Position numbers and translations under genes: made by a program
Notes under the pieces: generated by a model
Database searches by the model: none
Told to the model about the DNA's origin: nothing
What the model saw: the letters and a program-made list of their open reading frames with translations, nothing else
Shown here: piece by piece, positions 1 through 8,176 of the stretch
Layout of the letters: every line of letters begins with the position of its first letter
How positions within the stretch are numbered: the stretch's first letter is position 1
NCBI RefSeq assembly: GCF_009601025.1
Contig: NZ_WIVE01000027.1
Coordinates: forward strand, 1 to 53,114
Length of the DNA stretch: 53,114 nt
Source of the DNA: Roseospira navarrensis
GTDB taxonomy: Bacteria; Pseudomonadota; Alphaproteobacteria; Rhodospirillales; Rhodospirillaceae
Direction: 5' to 3'

Positions 1-46
1 CAGCGGCGGCGCGCGCGCTGTGCGCGTGCAGTCGATCCACGTGCAT
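1..46 (-). CDS. possible N-terminus of a gene running off the left edge
   Basis: Read leftward, the first 46 bases open from an ATG as MHVDRLHAHSARAAA with no stop before the edge. The ATG lies about seven bases beyond the predicted start point of a leftward promoter whose -10 is covered by a perfect dyad, an arrangement typical of autoregulated repressor genes. Fifteen residues are too few to assign a family and no clear Shine-Dalgarno is visible, so the call rests on the promoter rather than on the protein. Confidence 0.25.
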   Translation of the reverse strand, partial: MHVDRLHAHSARAAA

Positions 47-58
47 AATCAGGTTGCA

Positions 59-87
59 TATATTAGCGCACACTAATATAAAGTCAA
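59..87 (-). promoter_or_regulatory. leftward promoter with overlapping dyad operator
   Basis: On the minus strand TTGACT (82-87) is followed by a 16-bp spacer and TAATAT (60-65), a strong sigma70-like match. The perfect inverted repeat TATATTAG-N6-CTAATATA (59-80) covers the spacer and the -10, as a repressor operator would. A weaker rightward promoter, TTGCAT (54-59)-N17-TATAAA (77-82), shares the same dyad, so one regulator could act in both directions. No protein in the window is an obvious partner. Confidence 0.5.
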
Positions 88-114
88 CGCGTTTGTTCCG
101 GGGGCCGTGCGATG

Positions 115-154
115 CCCCCCCCCCCCCCCCCCCCCCCCCCGGGGGGGGGGGGGG
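115..154. repeat. C26-G14 homopolymer block
   Basis: Twenty-six consecutive C residues are followed at once by fourteen G residues. Nothing else in the window approaches this. It could be a real hypervariable tract able to fold as a C/G hairpin or a quadruplex, but it also looks like a sequencing or gap-filling artefact. It lies between the dyad promoter and tRNA-Thr and is not in a gene. Confidence 0.9.
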
Positions 155-214
155 ACCGTGTGGTCTGACCAGGGCCGGGGCCGACCCCGGGTCGGTCATG
201 GCGAAGACCAGGAT

Positions 215-290
215 GCCGCAGTAGCTCAGCTGGTAGAGCAACGCATTCGTAATGCGTGGGTCGGGGGTTCAAGTCCCTCCTGCGGCACCA
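215..290 (+). tRNA. tRNA-Thr (anticodon CGT)
   Basis: A 76-base tRNA with encoded CCA. The acceptor arms GCCGCAG and CTGCGGC pair fully, the discriminator is A, the D arm contains AGCTCAGCTGGTAGAGC, the T arm contains GGTTCAAGTCC, and the anticodon stem ACGCA/TGCGT holds the loop TTCGTAA. Anticodon CGT reads ACG (threonine). An integrase remnant points at its 3' end, so this tRNA has probably served as an attachment site. Confidence 0.97.
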
Positions 291-305
291 GCCTTTTCAA
301 AGGCT
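290..305 (+). terminator. hairpin immediately after the tRNA
   Basis: AGCCTTT-TC-AAAGGCT is a perfect 7-bp inverted repeat beginning at the last base of the tRNA CCA. There is no T-tract after it, so it may be a weak terminator, a processing signal, or part of an old integration core. Confidence 0.35.
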
Positions 306-326
306 TAGGGTCAAACCAGGGCAGCA

Positions 327-543
327 TTACTGGCCCTGTTTTCCATTCCGGCGACCGCCGTTTTCCAAACCTTGGCGCGTGTTCGCCTCCTGTTCCGCAG
401 CACTCTGCAACAGTTCGAACGCTCTGATGGCGCGCCGACGCTGGTCGGCCGAGCGCGTGTAGCGCCGCACCATGGCCGTGTCTGCATGCCCTGTGATCGA
501 CCGGATGGTCTCTCCGTCGGCGCCGGCATCGGCCAGACGTGTT
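327..543 (-). pseudogene. C-terminal remnant of a tyrosine recombinase (integrase)
   Basis: The readable part, about 72 codons, runs from TRLADAGADGETIRSITGHA to the stop and contains the conserved GH(A/x)D histidine segment and the tyrosine segment MVRRYTRSADQRRRA, the end of a phage/island integrase catalytic domain. The N-terminal three quarters, with the first Arg of the triad, is absent. Upstream the sequence changes into the transposase-site repeats of the prophage. It points at the 3' end of tRNA-Thr 37 bases away, the normal position for the integrase of a tRNA-targeted element. The missing half is not found beyond the right end of the prophage. Confidence 0.8.
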
Positions 544-557
544 TGTAGCGCGGCGGC

Positions 558-592
558 GGATTTGGCACAAATCGGCAACGATTTGGCACACC
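558..592. repeat. left-end transposase-binding repeats (attL side)
   Basis: Two copies of GATTTGGCACA stand 22-23 bp apart. The inner one, with its flank (571-592), is the inverse complement of a right-end block (42706-42727) at 20 of 22 positions. In Mu, the A protein binds several such sites within about 180 bp of each end, so these are the probable L1/L2 sites. Confidence 0.75.
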
Positions 593-648
593 GGACAGGT
601 GTCCGGGGCGCGCGTGGGAGCGGCGTCGCGCGGGGTGGGGTCGAGGCC

Positions 649-680
649 GGTTTGAGGGGTGTTTGAGGCCCGCTCAAACC
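649..680 (-). terminator. hairpin at the end of the late operon
   Basis: GGTTTGAG (649-656) and GTTTGAG (661-667) can both pair with CTCAAACC (673-680), giving two mutually exclusive stems just downstream of the last late gene. There is no strong T-tract on the minus strand. Position and stem strength suggest termination of leftward late transcription before the phage end. Confidence 0.45.
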
Positions 681-707
681 GCACCACCGACGCGCGAGCG
701 CGCGTGC

Positions 708-1220
708 TCACGGCGTGGCCGCGTGGAGGGTGCGCAGGGCCGTCAGGGCCTGGTCGCGGGCGGTCTGGACGGCGGCCGCATCCTCGGCGGCGGCGACGGC
801 CAGCTTGCCGGCGCGCCGCACCTGCTTGATGTCGGCCGACACGTGGGACCAGCCCTGGGCCTGCGCCTCCACGAGGGCGACGGCCTCGGCCAGGTCGGCG
901 GCGCCGCCGGCGCGGACCTCGGCGTCCAGGTGGGGATAGGCGCCCTCCGCCAGCGTGCCGCCGGCATCCAGCACGGCGCGGGCGGCGGCGGCCTCGGCGG
1001 CGGTCAGGCGGTACTCGGCCGCCTGGCCCGCCCCCGGCGTCACATAGGTCAGGCGGGCGGCCTCGGCGGCGCGGTCGATGGCCGTGGTGGCCTGGGCGCG
1101 GGCGGCCGCCAGGGGTTCCATCAGGTCGGGGTGAGCATCGGGCAGCCACTCGGCCCCGGGCCGCGCGATGGCGGTCTGGGTGAGGATGGCGCCGGTCTCG
1201 TCTCGCGTGACGTAGGGCAT
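708..1220 (-). CDS. tail fibre chaperone-like protein
   Basis: A 170-residue, alanine-rich protein that closes the late operon, 24 bp after the fibre gene. The opening MPYVTRDETGAI and the C-terminal segments YPHLDAEV (95-102) and IKQVRRAGK (131-139) resemble the small collar/fibre assembly proteins that follow fibre genes in many phages. Its likely role is folding or attaching the preceding fibre. The match is to a loose, poorly conserved group, so the family call is tentative while the position argues well for the role. A hairpin follows the stop. Confidence 0.55.
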   Translation of the reverse strand: MPYVTRDETGAILTQTAIARPGAEWLPDAHPDLMEPLAAARAQATTAIDRAAEAARLTYVTPGAGQAAEYRLTAAEAAAARAVLDAGGTLAEGAYPHLDAEVRAGGAADLAEAVALVEAQAQGWSHVSADIKQVRRAGKLAVAAAEDAAAVQTARDQALTALRTLHAATP

Positions 1221-1244
1221 AGACTCTGTCCTCCTGGTCTCGGC

Positions 1245-2231
1245 TCAGATCCCGCGTCCGCGCGGATCGACGTAGCCCTGGACCCGCACGCGGATGATGG
1301 CCGGGTCCAGGAGCGGATGGCTCAGCACCACGGCGCCATCCAGGGTGTGCAGGCGTCCGGTGCAGTTGATCCCGTCCACCGTGCCGAACAGGCCGGCCGT
1401 GCCGGTGTCGATCCCTGCCTCGATCCCGCGCGAGGACGCGCCGGTGGGCCGGGCGGCCACACCCATGTTCTCGTGCCCGCCGCTGACCGGCTGGACGTCG
1501 AGCGACAGGGTCACCTCGACGCCCGGCAGCGGCGGCACCGGCAGGGGCACGGTGGCCTCGCCGGCGGCGGCCACGGTGGTGGTGGCGTCCCACTGCGCCG
1601 GGTCGTACTCGATCCGGTCGCCCCACTGCACCCACGCCCGCAGCGTGCCGGCGCCATCGGTGACCAGGGTCCCGATGCGGCGGCGCGCGGTCCAGCCGAT
1701 CGGCGCCGTGGGCGCGGTGAAGCTCTCCGAGATCAGGGCGTCCAGCGTCCCGGCGGCATCGTCCGTGATGAGCCACAGGGCGTAGCGCGTGCCCGCCGCG
1801 ACCGCGCCCGTGTCCAGGCCCCCGGCCCCGTCCCCGGCCGACCACGCCGCATCCATGCGCTTGGTCAGCGGCGCGTCCAGGCGCAGCAGGCCCGCGCCGC
1901 CCGCGACGGCGAGGCAGGCGCCGGGGCTGAGGGTGACGGCCACCGTGGCCAGGCCGGCGGCCGGCGCCGTCTCCAGGCCGCGCACCGCCATCAGGGGCAG
2001 AGCCGTCATGTAGCCCTCGATCGCCTGGCGGAGCTGCGTCAGGTCGCCGGCGTCGGGCGTCAGGCCGCCCAGGGTCTCGATCACGTCCAGGATCTCACGC
2101 TGGGGATGCTCGATCGCGTCCCCGTGCACGATGTCGCCGGCCACGCCGGTGCTGGGATCGCCGGTGACGTACGGAGACCCGGCGGCCTTGGGCAGGCCGG
2201 TCGCCGGGTCGATGGGGACCACATAGTCCAT
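1245..2231 (-). CDS. tail fibre protein
   Basis: A 328-residue protein in the place of the Mu fibre gene S, directly after the gp48-like gene (2-bp gap). The N-terminal 80 residues (MDYVVPIDPATGLP...) are polar and would attach to the baseplate. The remainder is rich in Gly, Ala, Thr and Val with short beta-prone stretches, as expected of a fibre shaft and tip. No enzyme motif is visible. It is shorter than Mu gpS and much shorter than the tailspike encoded upstream, so the particle may carry two receptor-binding proteins. Confidence 0.65.
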   Translation of the reverse strand: MDYVVPIDPATGLPKAAGSPYVTGDPSTGVAGDIVHGDAIEHPQREILDVIETLGGLTPDAGDLTQLRQAIEGYMTALPLMAVRGLETAPAAGLATVAVTLSPGACLAVAGGAGLLRLDAPLTKRMDAAWSAGDGAGGLDTGAVAAGTRYALWLITDDAAGTLDALISESFTAPTAPIGWTARRRIGTLVTDGAGTLRAWVQWGDRIEYDPAQWDATTTVAAAGEATVPLPVPPLPGVEVTLSLDVQPVSGGHENMGVAARPTGASSRGIEAGIDTGTAGLFGTVDGINCTGRLHTLDGAVVLSHPLLDPAIIRVRVQGYVDPRGRGI

Positions 2232-2233
2232 CT

Positions 2234-2866
2234 CTACACTCCCTCGTAGCGGAAGATCAGGTGCGTGTGCGCCGGGGCGCGCCGCCGGAACTGGCACTCC
2301 AGGTCCTCGGCGCGGCGGATCGCGGTGAGTTGGTCGACACCGCATTGCGACGTGCCGACGTGGAACCGGGTGACGCGCGGCTCCAGCACCGTGACCCGCC
2401 ACACGAATCGGATCTGCGGCGGCCCGAGCTGAGGGCCAAGCATGCCGGGATCGACGGACGGCCCCACGCCGGAGAGACCGACCTGGAACGGCCGCCACTC
2501 CTCGATCGTGATGGCGTAGCCCAGCGCCTCGGCGATCCCGAGGAAGAACGCCCGCGACTGCCCGCCGCGCGCGGTCAGGCGCTGCACGACGGCGGCGCGG
2601 CGCTCCTCCAGCGTCGGCGTGCCGGCCGCGCGCGAGCACGTGTCGGGCAGGCCGCACACGCGCTCCCAGTCGGCCAGCATCTCCCACGTGGTGCGGGGAT
2701 CGGCCTCGTCCACCAGGGCATCGGCGCGGGCGTCGGCGCGGGCCAGGGGCGCGCCCAGGGCCTCCAGCAAGCGGCCCAGCACGGACCCGGGATCGCGGCG
2801 CCAGGCGGCGCCTCTGGGGAGCAGCCCGGCCAGCACCCGGCGGTATGCGGCGGCGTCGCGGGCCAT
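2234..2866 (-). CDS. Mu gp48-like baseplate/tail protein (DUF2313)
   Basis: 210 residues. The N-terminus MARDAAAYRRVLAGLLPRGA, the central WEMLADWERVCGLPD (about 63-77) and the C-terminus THLIFRYEGV are typical of the YmfQ/gp48 family, which connects the baseplate wedge to fibres in Mu-like tails. The ATG overlaps the stop of the gp47-like gene as TGATG, so the two are translationally coupled. Length is normal for the family. Confidence 0.88.
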   Translation of the reverse strand: MARDAAAYRRVLAGLLPRGAAWRRDPGSVLGRLLEALGAPLARADARADALVDEADPRTTWEMLADWERVCGLPDTCSRAAGTPTLEERRAAVVQRLTARGGQSRAFFLGIAEALGYAITIEEWRPFQVGLSGVGPSVDPGMLGPQLGPPQIRFVWRVTVLEPRVTRFHVGTSQCGVDQLTAIRRAEDLECQFRRRAPAHTHLIFRYEGV

Positions 2867-3924
2867 CAGGACCACACCACGCTGTCGTATCGCAGGATCT
2901 CACCGACCGCCGGCGCCACGTCGGCCGTGGGGCTCACCAGGGCGTGATCGGTCTCGCCGGCGGCGCGACTGATGGCCTCGCGCAGGTGGGAGACGCGCAG
3001 CGTGCCCTGGCCGGCGCCGTCCCCGGGGGCGGCGACGCGGGCCACCAGGTCGGCGATCTCGGCCTCCACGGCGGCGCAGACAGCGGCCGTGTCGGGCGTC
3101 AGATCGGCGATCTCGACCGTGAGAGGCAGGGCCACGGGGGCCAGGGCCAGCACCTCGGCCGTGACCGGGCGCGCGGTGTCCAGGTGCGCCTGGAGCGCGG
3201 CGATCAGCGCGGGATCGGGGAGACCATCGTCGGCCATCACGCGCACGATCACGGTGCCCAGACCCTGCTCGACCGGGTGGCACCAGGCGCGGGCCACGCC
3301 GGGCACCTCCAGCGCCCAGGCCACGTAGTCGTGCCGGGCGCCGCCGTGGGGCGGCTGCTGGATGCGCCGGAGCACGCGGGCGCGCAGGGCCGCGTCGGTC
3401 TCCAGGTCGGCCCCACCGCCCAGGCCGCCGGCGGCCACCACGGCCGCGCTCTCCAGGCCCGCGATGGGGGTGACGACGGCGACCTCGGCCCCGGCCGCCA
3501 GGTCGCCTGTGGCCCCGGCGGTCTCGGCCGCCACGGCGATGGCGCCCGTGCCGCCGGCCAGGGTGGCGGAGGCCGTGGCCACATAGCGGCGGCCGTCGGC
3601 CGATCGCCAGACGGTGCCCATGGGGACGACGGCGCCGGTGGCGCCGGTCAGGGCCAGCGCCCCGGCGCTGGCCGTGGCCGGGCGGCGGGCCAGCCCCCAG
3701 ATGCCGGCGTGCCGCTCCAGCCACGCCGTCTCGGCCGTGTCCGGCAGCACTTGGCGCGACACCCATCTCAGATACGCATGCAGGCCGCTGACCGCGCCCG
3801 CCACGGCCCGGCCGACGGTGCCCAGCACGGTGCGCGGCGTGGCCTCGGCGCCGGGCAGGCGCGCCTGCATGTCGGCCGTGAGCTGGTCGGTGAGTTGCTG
3901 GAGGGTGGGCGTGGTCCAGGGCAT
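2866..3924 (-). CDS. baseplate J-like protein (Mu gp47)
   Basis: 352 residues of the baseplate J family, the wedge protein of contractile tails. The N-terminus MPWTTPTLQQLTDQLTADMQ, the central GVARAWCHPVEQGLGTVIVR and the C-terminal region rich in beta strands fit the family throughout. It is followed by the gp48 homologue with a TGATG overlap, as in Mu. It is separated from gp46 by two extra tail genes, which is not the Mu order. The spacing to the tailspike stop is 2 bp. Confidence 0.92.
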   Translation of the reverse strand: MPWTTPTLQQLTDQLTADMQARLPGAEATPRTVLGTVGRAVAGAVSGLHAYLRWVSRQVLPDTAETAWLERHAGIWGLARRPATASAGALALTGATGAVVPMGTVWRSADGRRYVATASATLAGGTGAIAVAAETAGATGDLAAGAEVAVVTPIAGLESAAVVAAGGLGGGADLETDAALRARVLRRIQQPPHGGARHDYVAWALEVPGVARAWCHPVEQGLGTVIVRVMADDGLPDPALIAALQAHLDTARPVTAEVLALAPVALPLTVEIADLTPDTAAVCAAVEAEIADLVARVAAPGDGAGQGTLRVSHLREAISRAAGETDHALVSPTADVAPAVGEILRYDSVVWS

Positions 3925-3926
3925 GC

Positions 3927-6900
3927 TCAAACGTCCGTGAAGGGGCCATCGACGACGGTCAGGGTGCTGTCGTCGGCGCGGTTGCGGTGGAAATCGGCCG
4001 CCGGGCCCATGCACAGCAGCGCCGGGGGGGGCGGCGCCGTGAGGATCTGCGCCGGCTCCCACCAGGCGCGGACGGCGGCATCGGACAGGTCGGGCAGCGT
4101 GCCGGGGAACGACACCGACACGAAATCCACGTCGCCCCGGAAGACTTGGCCGTCACCCGTGTAGTTCAGCACCCGCCAGGGGCTGGCGCCGGGACTCTGC
4201 TCGACGTACGCGCTCGGGTCCCAGTTCACGCCGGTCAGGGCGGCGGGGGCGATGGCGGTGCCGCCACGGTAGACCTGCACGCCGTCGAGATGGGACGCGG
4301 CGGACAGGTCCACCGACACCAGGATGGTCTCCACCGGGGGCGCCGTCGGCACCGCGTTCGGGATGCGGAAGGACGAGGCCAAGCTGTTGCCCAGCGTGAC
4401 CCTGAGCTCGCCCGTGGCCATGGCCTGCAGCCCGATGTCCTTCGCGGCGTCCATGCTCAGGATATTCCCGAACGTGTCCGACGTCGGGTCGCGGTAGAGG
4501 CGGACGGCAATCAGGATCCGGGTCTGCGGCCCGGCCGGCGCCGCCAGGGTGCCGGTGAGGTATCCGCCGGCGGCGGCGACTGTCTCGAAGCTCGACGGCG
4601 CCGCCGCATCCGTCTCGAACGCCAGCGTGACGTCGTCCGCGATCCCCGGCCAGTCCGTGCCGTACAGTCGCGACGTGATCGCGCCGGCCGCGGCCCGGAC
4701 CGAGACGGTGGCCGGGCCGGGCATGGAGGCGCCCGGCGTGATCGTCACGGTGTTCTGGCTGGCGGCGACGGTGCCGCCAGAACTGCCCGTGCCGAGGTCC
4801 ACGTCGAAGGTCTCGATGTCCACGCTGTCGGTGACGTTCCGCAGCGTGATCGTGCCTGCGCCCAGCATCACGAACTGATCGAACGTCAGAACGATGGGCG
4901 TGTCCACACCCACCGGGTCGGCCCCGTGGGCTGGGCTGGACGACGCCAGCACCGGCGCCGGCAGCACGGCGGTGTTCACCGCGTCGAGGGTGAAATCGTA
5001 GTAGGGCACGGCCCCGATCAGCGTGCCATCCAGCGGCCCGCCGGGCTTGGGCTGCGCCGCCGCGATGCACTCGGCGCGGGTCCGGGGCTGGTACGCGGCC
5101 CGGGTGGTCGCGGCGAGATGCGCGACCAGGGAGGCCGGCACCGTCGCGGTGTCGGTGATTCCCAGGGCGATGCTCCCCAGGTCCGTGGCGGCTGCGCCGT
5201 AGCTGGTGAGATACAGGCCGCCGACCGTGAAATTCCGCTGACTGAAGGCTGTCACGCCGGACAGGTAAATCGGGCTGTCCTGGCCAGTGTTACCTTCGTA
5301 GCGACCAATCACCCCGTCGGCGTTCATATCGTCGGGCAGGATCGAAACGGCGGTGTTGTTGAACACTTGCAAGCCGGGCACCTCGCACTCGATGCGCACG
5401 AAGTCGCCCCAGACCGCCGCGATATTGCCGTGGACCTTGATGTTCCGGTATGGACCACGATTGGCGAAGAAAAACGTCCCCGTGGGGAGGCGTTCTTCGG
5501 CGGTCCAGTTGCCGGCGCCATCGCCGGTCAGGGTCAGGCCATAGCCCACGGGCAGCACAATCTCCGCGACCGGCGCGCCGTGATGCGTGAGCGTGCCCGA
5601 TGCGGCCACCACGCGGCAGGTGTGATCGCTGATCTCGCACTGCACGTGGTACGGGCCGGCATCGCCCAGCAGCGTGCCCGTGACCGGACCGGCCGACCCG
5701 TCCATCTTGGTGACGAGGCCCGCCTCAAACGGACCAAAATCGAAGTCCGTGGAGCGGTGCTGGAACCACGCCCGGCCACCCTGCGGCGCCGGTGTCCAGT
5801 CGCTGACGCCGTCGGAGACCATGGTCACCCACTCCCCGGCCGCCGCGAGCGTCGGGCCGGTGGCCCCGCCCATCCAGGTGTCATCGCCATCCAACGAGAT
5901 CGTCGCCGTGCCCGCGCCGCCGGTCATGCGGACGTTCAGTCGCATCCGGCCGGTCGAGGCCGGCGGGATGGGGTAGACCTCGGCGCCGGGCGGCTCCACG
6001 CGCGTCTCGCGGCCGTGCATGGACACCGGGATCGGCGCGCCGGTGGTGTAGGGCGCGTATTCCTCCGTGGTCTGCGTGTCGCTCGGGTCCACCTGCGCCA
6101 CGATGGGGGCGTGGTACAGCGTGACGGTGTTGCCGACCACCTCCAGTCCGTCCACCCAATGGACGTCGGTGACCTCGGTCCAGTAGGTCGGATGGGCGGC
6201 CCGATCCTGGGCGAACGTGCCGGTGCCGGAGGTATGGTCGACGAGGCACCGCCAGTAGGAGCCGTCGCCGCTGCCGTCCGACGCCACGGCGTCGATCACA
6301 TAGGCCGTGTCCGGCTCCCACCATCCGGTATCGCCGGCCGGCCGCGTGGGCTGGAGCTGGATGGTGTCGATGTGATGATAGCTGGTGTCGCCGGCCGGGC
6401 CGTGGATGTGGTTCGCCGCGATCAGCACGCCGGTGACCGGCGCGTTGTAATTGGAGACCACAAACGGGTCGGCATGGAAGCCGGAGATGTCGTTGTGCCT
6501 GATCGTGGCGTTCTCTACGCCGGACAGTTCGAGTCCGGCGCGGCAGCCGGTCACGACGTTGTGCTCGAAAGTGAAATTCATGCCGTTCTGGATGCGTACA
6601 GCCGGGTTGTTGACCGTCATTCGGCCGCCGGCTGCCCAGGCGGGAAGGTTGCCCCGAAACTCACAGTACCGGAATGAGGTGCCCGTGAACTCGGAGCGGT
6701 CCGCGCCACCATGACAGATGGCATACATCGTCGAGGGCAGCGGGCTCCAGAACGGCGCCGGGGCGGAGGGATACGGCATGTCGAAGATGACATGCTCGAA
6801 GCCGAGGGTGCCGGGCTCGGCCACATGATCCAGGACCCAGCGATTGAAGATGGGCGGCTGCGCCAGGTCGGCCGCCATCCAGGTGACCCCGGTGGGCTGC

Positions 6901-7307
6901 GCCGAGGTCGTCAGGCTGTCGATGTCGTAGCTGCCCGGCTGGACGCGGATGCGGGTCTCGCCAGCCTCGCGCGGGTGCGTGCCGTCCAGGAGGGTCTGGA
7001 TCTCGGCCAAGGTGGCGACATGACGTTCGCCGGCGGTGACGGAGACCGATACCGTCTGGCCGCTGTCCAGGATCATCTCGTAGGGACCGGCGGACAGGTC
7101 CGCCGCGTCGCCCGACGCCGACGGGCTCAGCAGACCGCCCGCGATCTGCCAGTGTCCGGCCGGATCGCCGCTGACGATGGCCGTGCCGGTGACCGCGATG
7201 CCGTTCTGACCGGCCTTGGTGTGCTCGCCGACCGATGCCACCAAGTCGGCGGGCAGACCCACCGGCCGCCAGCCGGGGATCGCGCGCAGGGCCGCGTTGC
7301 CGAGCAT
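3927..7307 (-). CDS. large tailspike with beta-helix and Ig-like (Big_5) domain
   Basis: 1126 residues, the largest gene in the window. Residues about 130-330 contain repeated short runs such as NATIRHNDISG and TGVLIAANHIHG, the pattern of a right-handed parallel beta-helix found in polysaccharide-binding or -cleaving tailspikes. Residues about 785-890 (SSPAHGADPVGVDTPIVLTF...) match a bacterial Ig-like domain of the Big_5/SbsA type. The last 220 residues look like a lectin-type beta sandwich. The ATG overlaps the preceding stop as TAATG. The likely role is receptor binding or capsule depolymerisation; catalytic residues cannot be named from sequence alone. Confidence 0.75.
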   Translation of the reverse strand: MLGNAALRAIPGWRPVGLPADLVASVGEHTKAGQNGIAVTGTAIVSGDPAGHWQIAGGLLSPSASGDAADLSAGPYEMILDSGQTVSVSVTAGERHVATLAEIQTLLDGTHPREAGETRIRVQPGSYDIDSLTTSAQPTGVTWMAADLAQPPIFNRWVLDHVAEPGTLGFEHVIFDMPYPSAPAPFWSPLPSTMYAICHGGADRSEFTGTSFRYCEFRGNLPAWAAGGRMTVNNPAVRIQNGMNFTFEHNVVTGCRAGLELSGVENATIRHNDISGFHADPFVVSNYNAPVTGVLIAANHIHGPAGDTSYHHIDTIQLQPTRPAGDTGWWEPDTAYVIDAVASDGSGDGSYWRCLVDHTSGTGTFAQDRAAHPTYWTEVTDVHWVDGLEVVGNTVTLYHAPIVAQVDPSDTQTTEEYAPYTTGAPIPVSMHGRETRVEPPGAEVYPIPPASTGRMRLNVRMTGGAGTATISLDGDDTWMGGATGPTLAAAGEWVTMVSDGVSDWTPAPQGGRAWFQHRSTDFDFGPFEAGLVTKMDGSAGPVTGTLLGDAGPYHVQCEISDHTCRVVAASGTLTHHGAPVAEIVLPVGYGLTLTGDGAGNWTAEERLPTGTFFFANRGPYRNIKVHGNIAAVWGDFVRIECEVPGLQVFNNTAVSILPDDMNADGVIGRYEGNTGQDSPIYLSGVTAFSQRNFTVGGLYLTSYGAAATDLGSIALGITDTATVPASLVAHLAATTRAAYQPRTRAECIAAAQPKPGGPLDGTLIGAVPYYDFTLDAVNTAVLPAPVLASSSPAHGADPVGVDTPIVLTFDQFVMLGAGTITLRNVTDSVDIETFDVDLGTGSSGGTVAASQNTVTITPGASMPGPATVSVRAAAGAITSRLYGTDWPGIADDVTLAFETDAAAPSSFETVAAAGGYLTGTLAAPAGPQTRILIAVRLYRDPTSDTFGNILSMDAAKDIGLQAMATGELRVTLGNSLASSFRIPNAVPTAPPVETILVSVDLSAASHLDGVQVYRGGTAIAPAALTGVNWDPSAYVEQSPGASPWRVLNYTGDGQVFRGDVDFVSVSFPGTLPDLSDAAVRAWWEPAQILTAPPPPALLCMGPAADFHRNRADDSTLTVVDGPFTDV

Positions 7308-8173
7308 TACGACACACTCCCAATATGGGTGACGATCAGGTCCGCGCCGTCGTGGGTGACCGCAACCAGATCGCCCGCGCCGGCGGTTGTCTGCCAGGTG
7401 GGCGCGGCGGCGCCGACCCACTTCGCGGCAGTCGCGTCGGCCTGTTGCAGAGTCGGAGTCCGTCCGCCCGTGGCGTCCTGGATCAGGCGCAGCGTGATCG
7501 AGTAGCCGCGACCGGCCGGCGGGTCGGGCAGGGTCAGGGCGGTGTCGGCGGTCAGGGTCAGGGCCTGATATTCCCCGTCCGCCAGAGACACGGTGTGCGC
7601 GGCGCCGACGCTCGCGGCCGTCACGGCGAACCGGGCCAGGGTGTAGTCGATCAGCGCCAGCGTGGCGTTCGCGCCGGGCTGAATGGCCGTGTCGGCCGCC
7701 GCGCCCTGCGCCGCCGTGGCATAGTCGGTCGCGGCCGTCGCAGCCGCCGTGCCCAGCGTCGGCCGCCCCGTCAGGTCGCCATAGGCGCCGGTGGTGGCGA
7801 CGGTGGCCAGCGCCCCCGGCTGCACCGCGCTGTCTGCGAGCGCACCCTGGGCGGCGGTGGCATAGGCGCTCGCGTCCGTGGTCGCCGCCGTCCCGAGGTC
7901 CCCCGGCTGCACGGCACTGTCCGCCGCAGCCCCCTGCGCGGCCGTGGCATAGGCGCTCGCGTCCGTGGTCGCCGCCGAGCCCAGACCCAGCAGGGTCCGG
8001 CCCGCCGCCGCATCGGCGGCGAGGGCCATGGAGCGCCCCCAGGCGGACGACACCGCCGCCCACAGGGCCGCGACCGTGGCGCGCCAGGTGGCGCCTGCGG
8101 CGACCACGGCGACCTGGTCGCTCTCCGTCGGTGTGGGGCGCTGCGTGAGCGCGGAGATCTTCACCTCGGCCAT
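7307..8173 (-). CDS. tail fibre-like protein with tandem repeats
   Basis: 288 residues. After a short N-terminal region (MAEVKISALTQRPTPTESD) there are two near-perfect copies of TTDASAYATAAQGA(A/L)ADSAVQPG (about 69-120) and a diverged third (about 148-168), the pattern of phage tail-fibre collagen-like or coiled repeats. The C-terminal 110 residues form a beta-rich domain (VSLADGEYQALTLTADTALT). Together with the downstream spike it forms a module inserted between the gp46 and gp47 homologues; it probably serves as adaptor or stalk for the spike. Confidence 0.7.
   Translation of the reverse strand: MAEVKISALTQRPTPTESDQVAVVAAGATWRATVAALWAAVSSAWGRSMALAADAAAGRTLLGLGSAATTDASAYATAAQGAAADSAVQPGDLGTAATTDASAYATAAQGALADSAVQPGALATVATTGAYGDLTGRPTLGTAAATAATDYATAAQGAAADTAIQPGANATLALIDYTLARFAVTAASVGAAHTVSLADGEYQALTLTADTALTLPDPPAGRGYSITLRLIQDATGGRTPTLQQADATAAKWVGAAAPTWQTTAGAGDLVAVTHDGADLIVTHIGSVS
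7847..7985. repeat. DNA repeats inside the tail fibre-like gene
   Basis: The segment around 7860-7890 is repeated almost base for base around 7945-7980, encoding the ASAYATAAQGA units. Near identity at the DNA level, not only the protein level, suggests recent duplication and a site for length variation of the stalk. Confidence 0.7.
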
Positions 8174-8176
8174 TGT

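Noticed and set aside
649-680. The CTCAAACC hairpin as the actual phage terminus
   Set aside because: It lies inside the transposase-binding repeats and has no counterpart at the right end, so it is taken as a terminator.
663-2249. Long plus-strand open frame opposite the fibre genes
   Set aside because: It is a by-product of very high GC content opposite genuine genes, with strongly biased Gly/Arg/Pro/Ala content and no family or ribosome site. The same applies to the long frames opposite the tailspike, capsid, transposase and crt genes.
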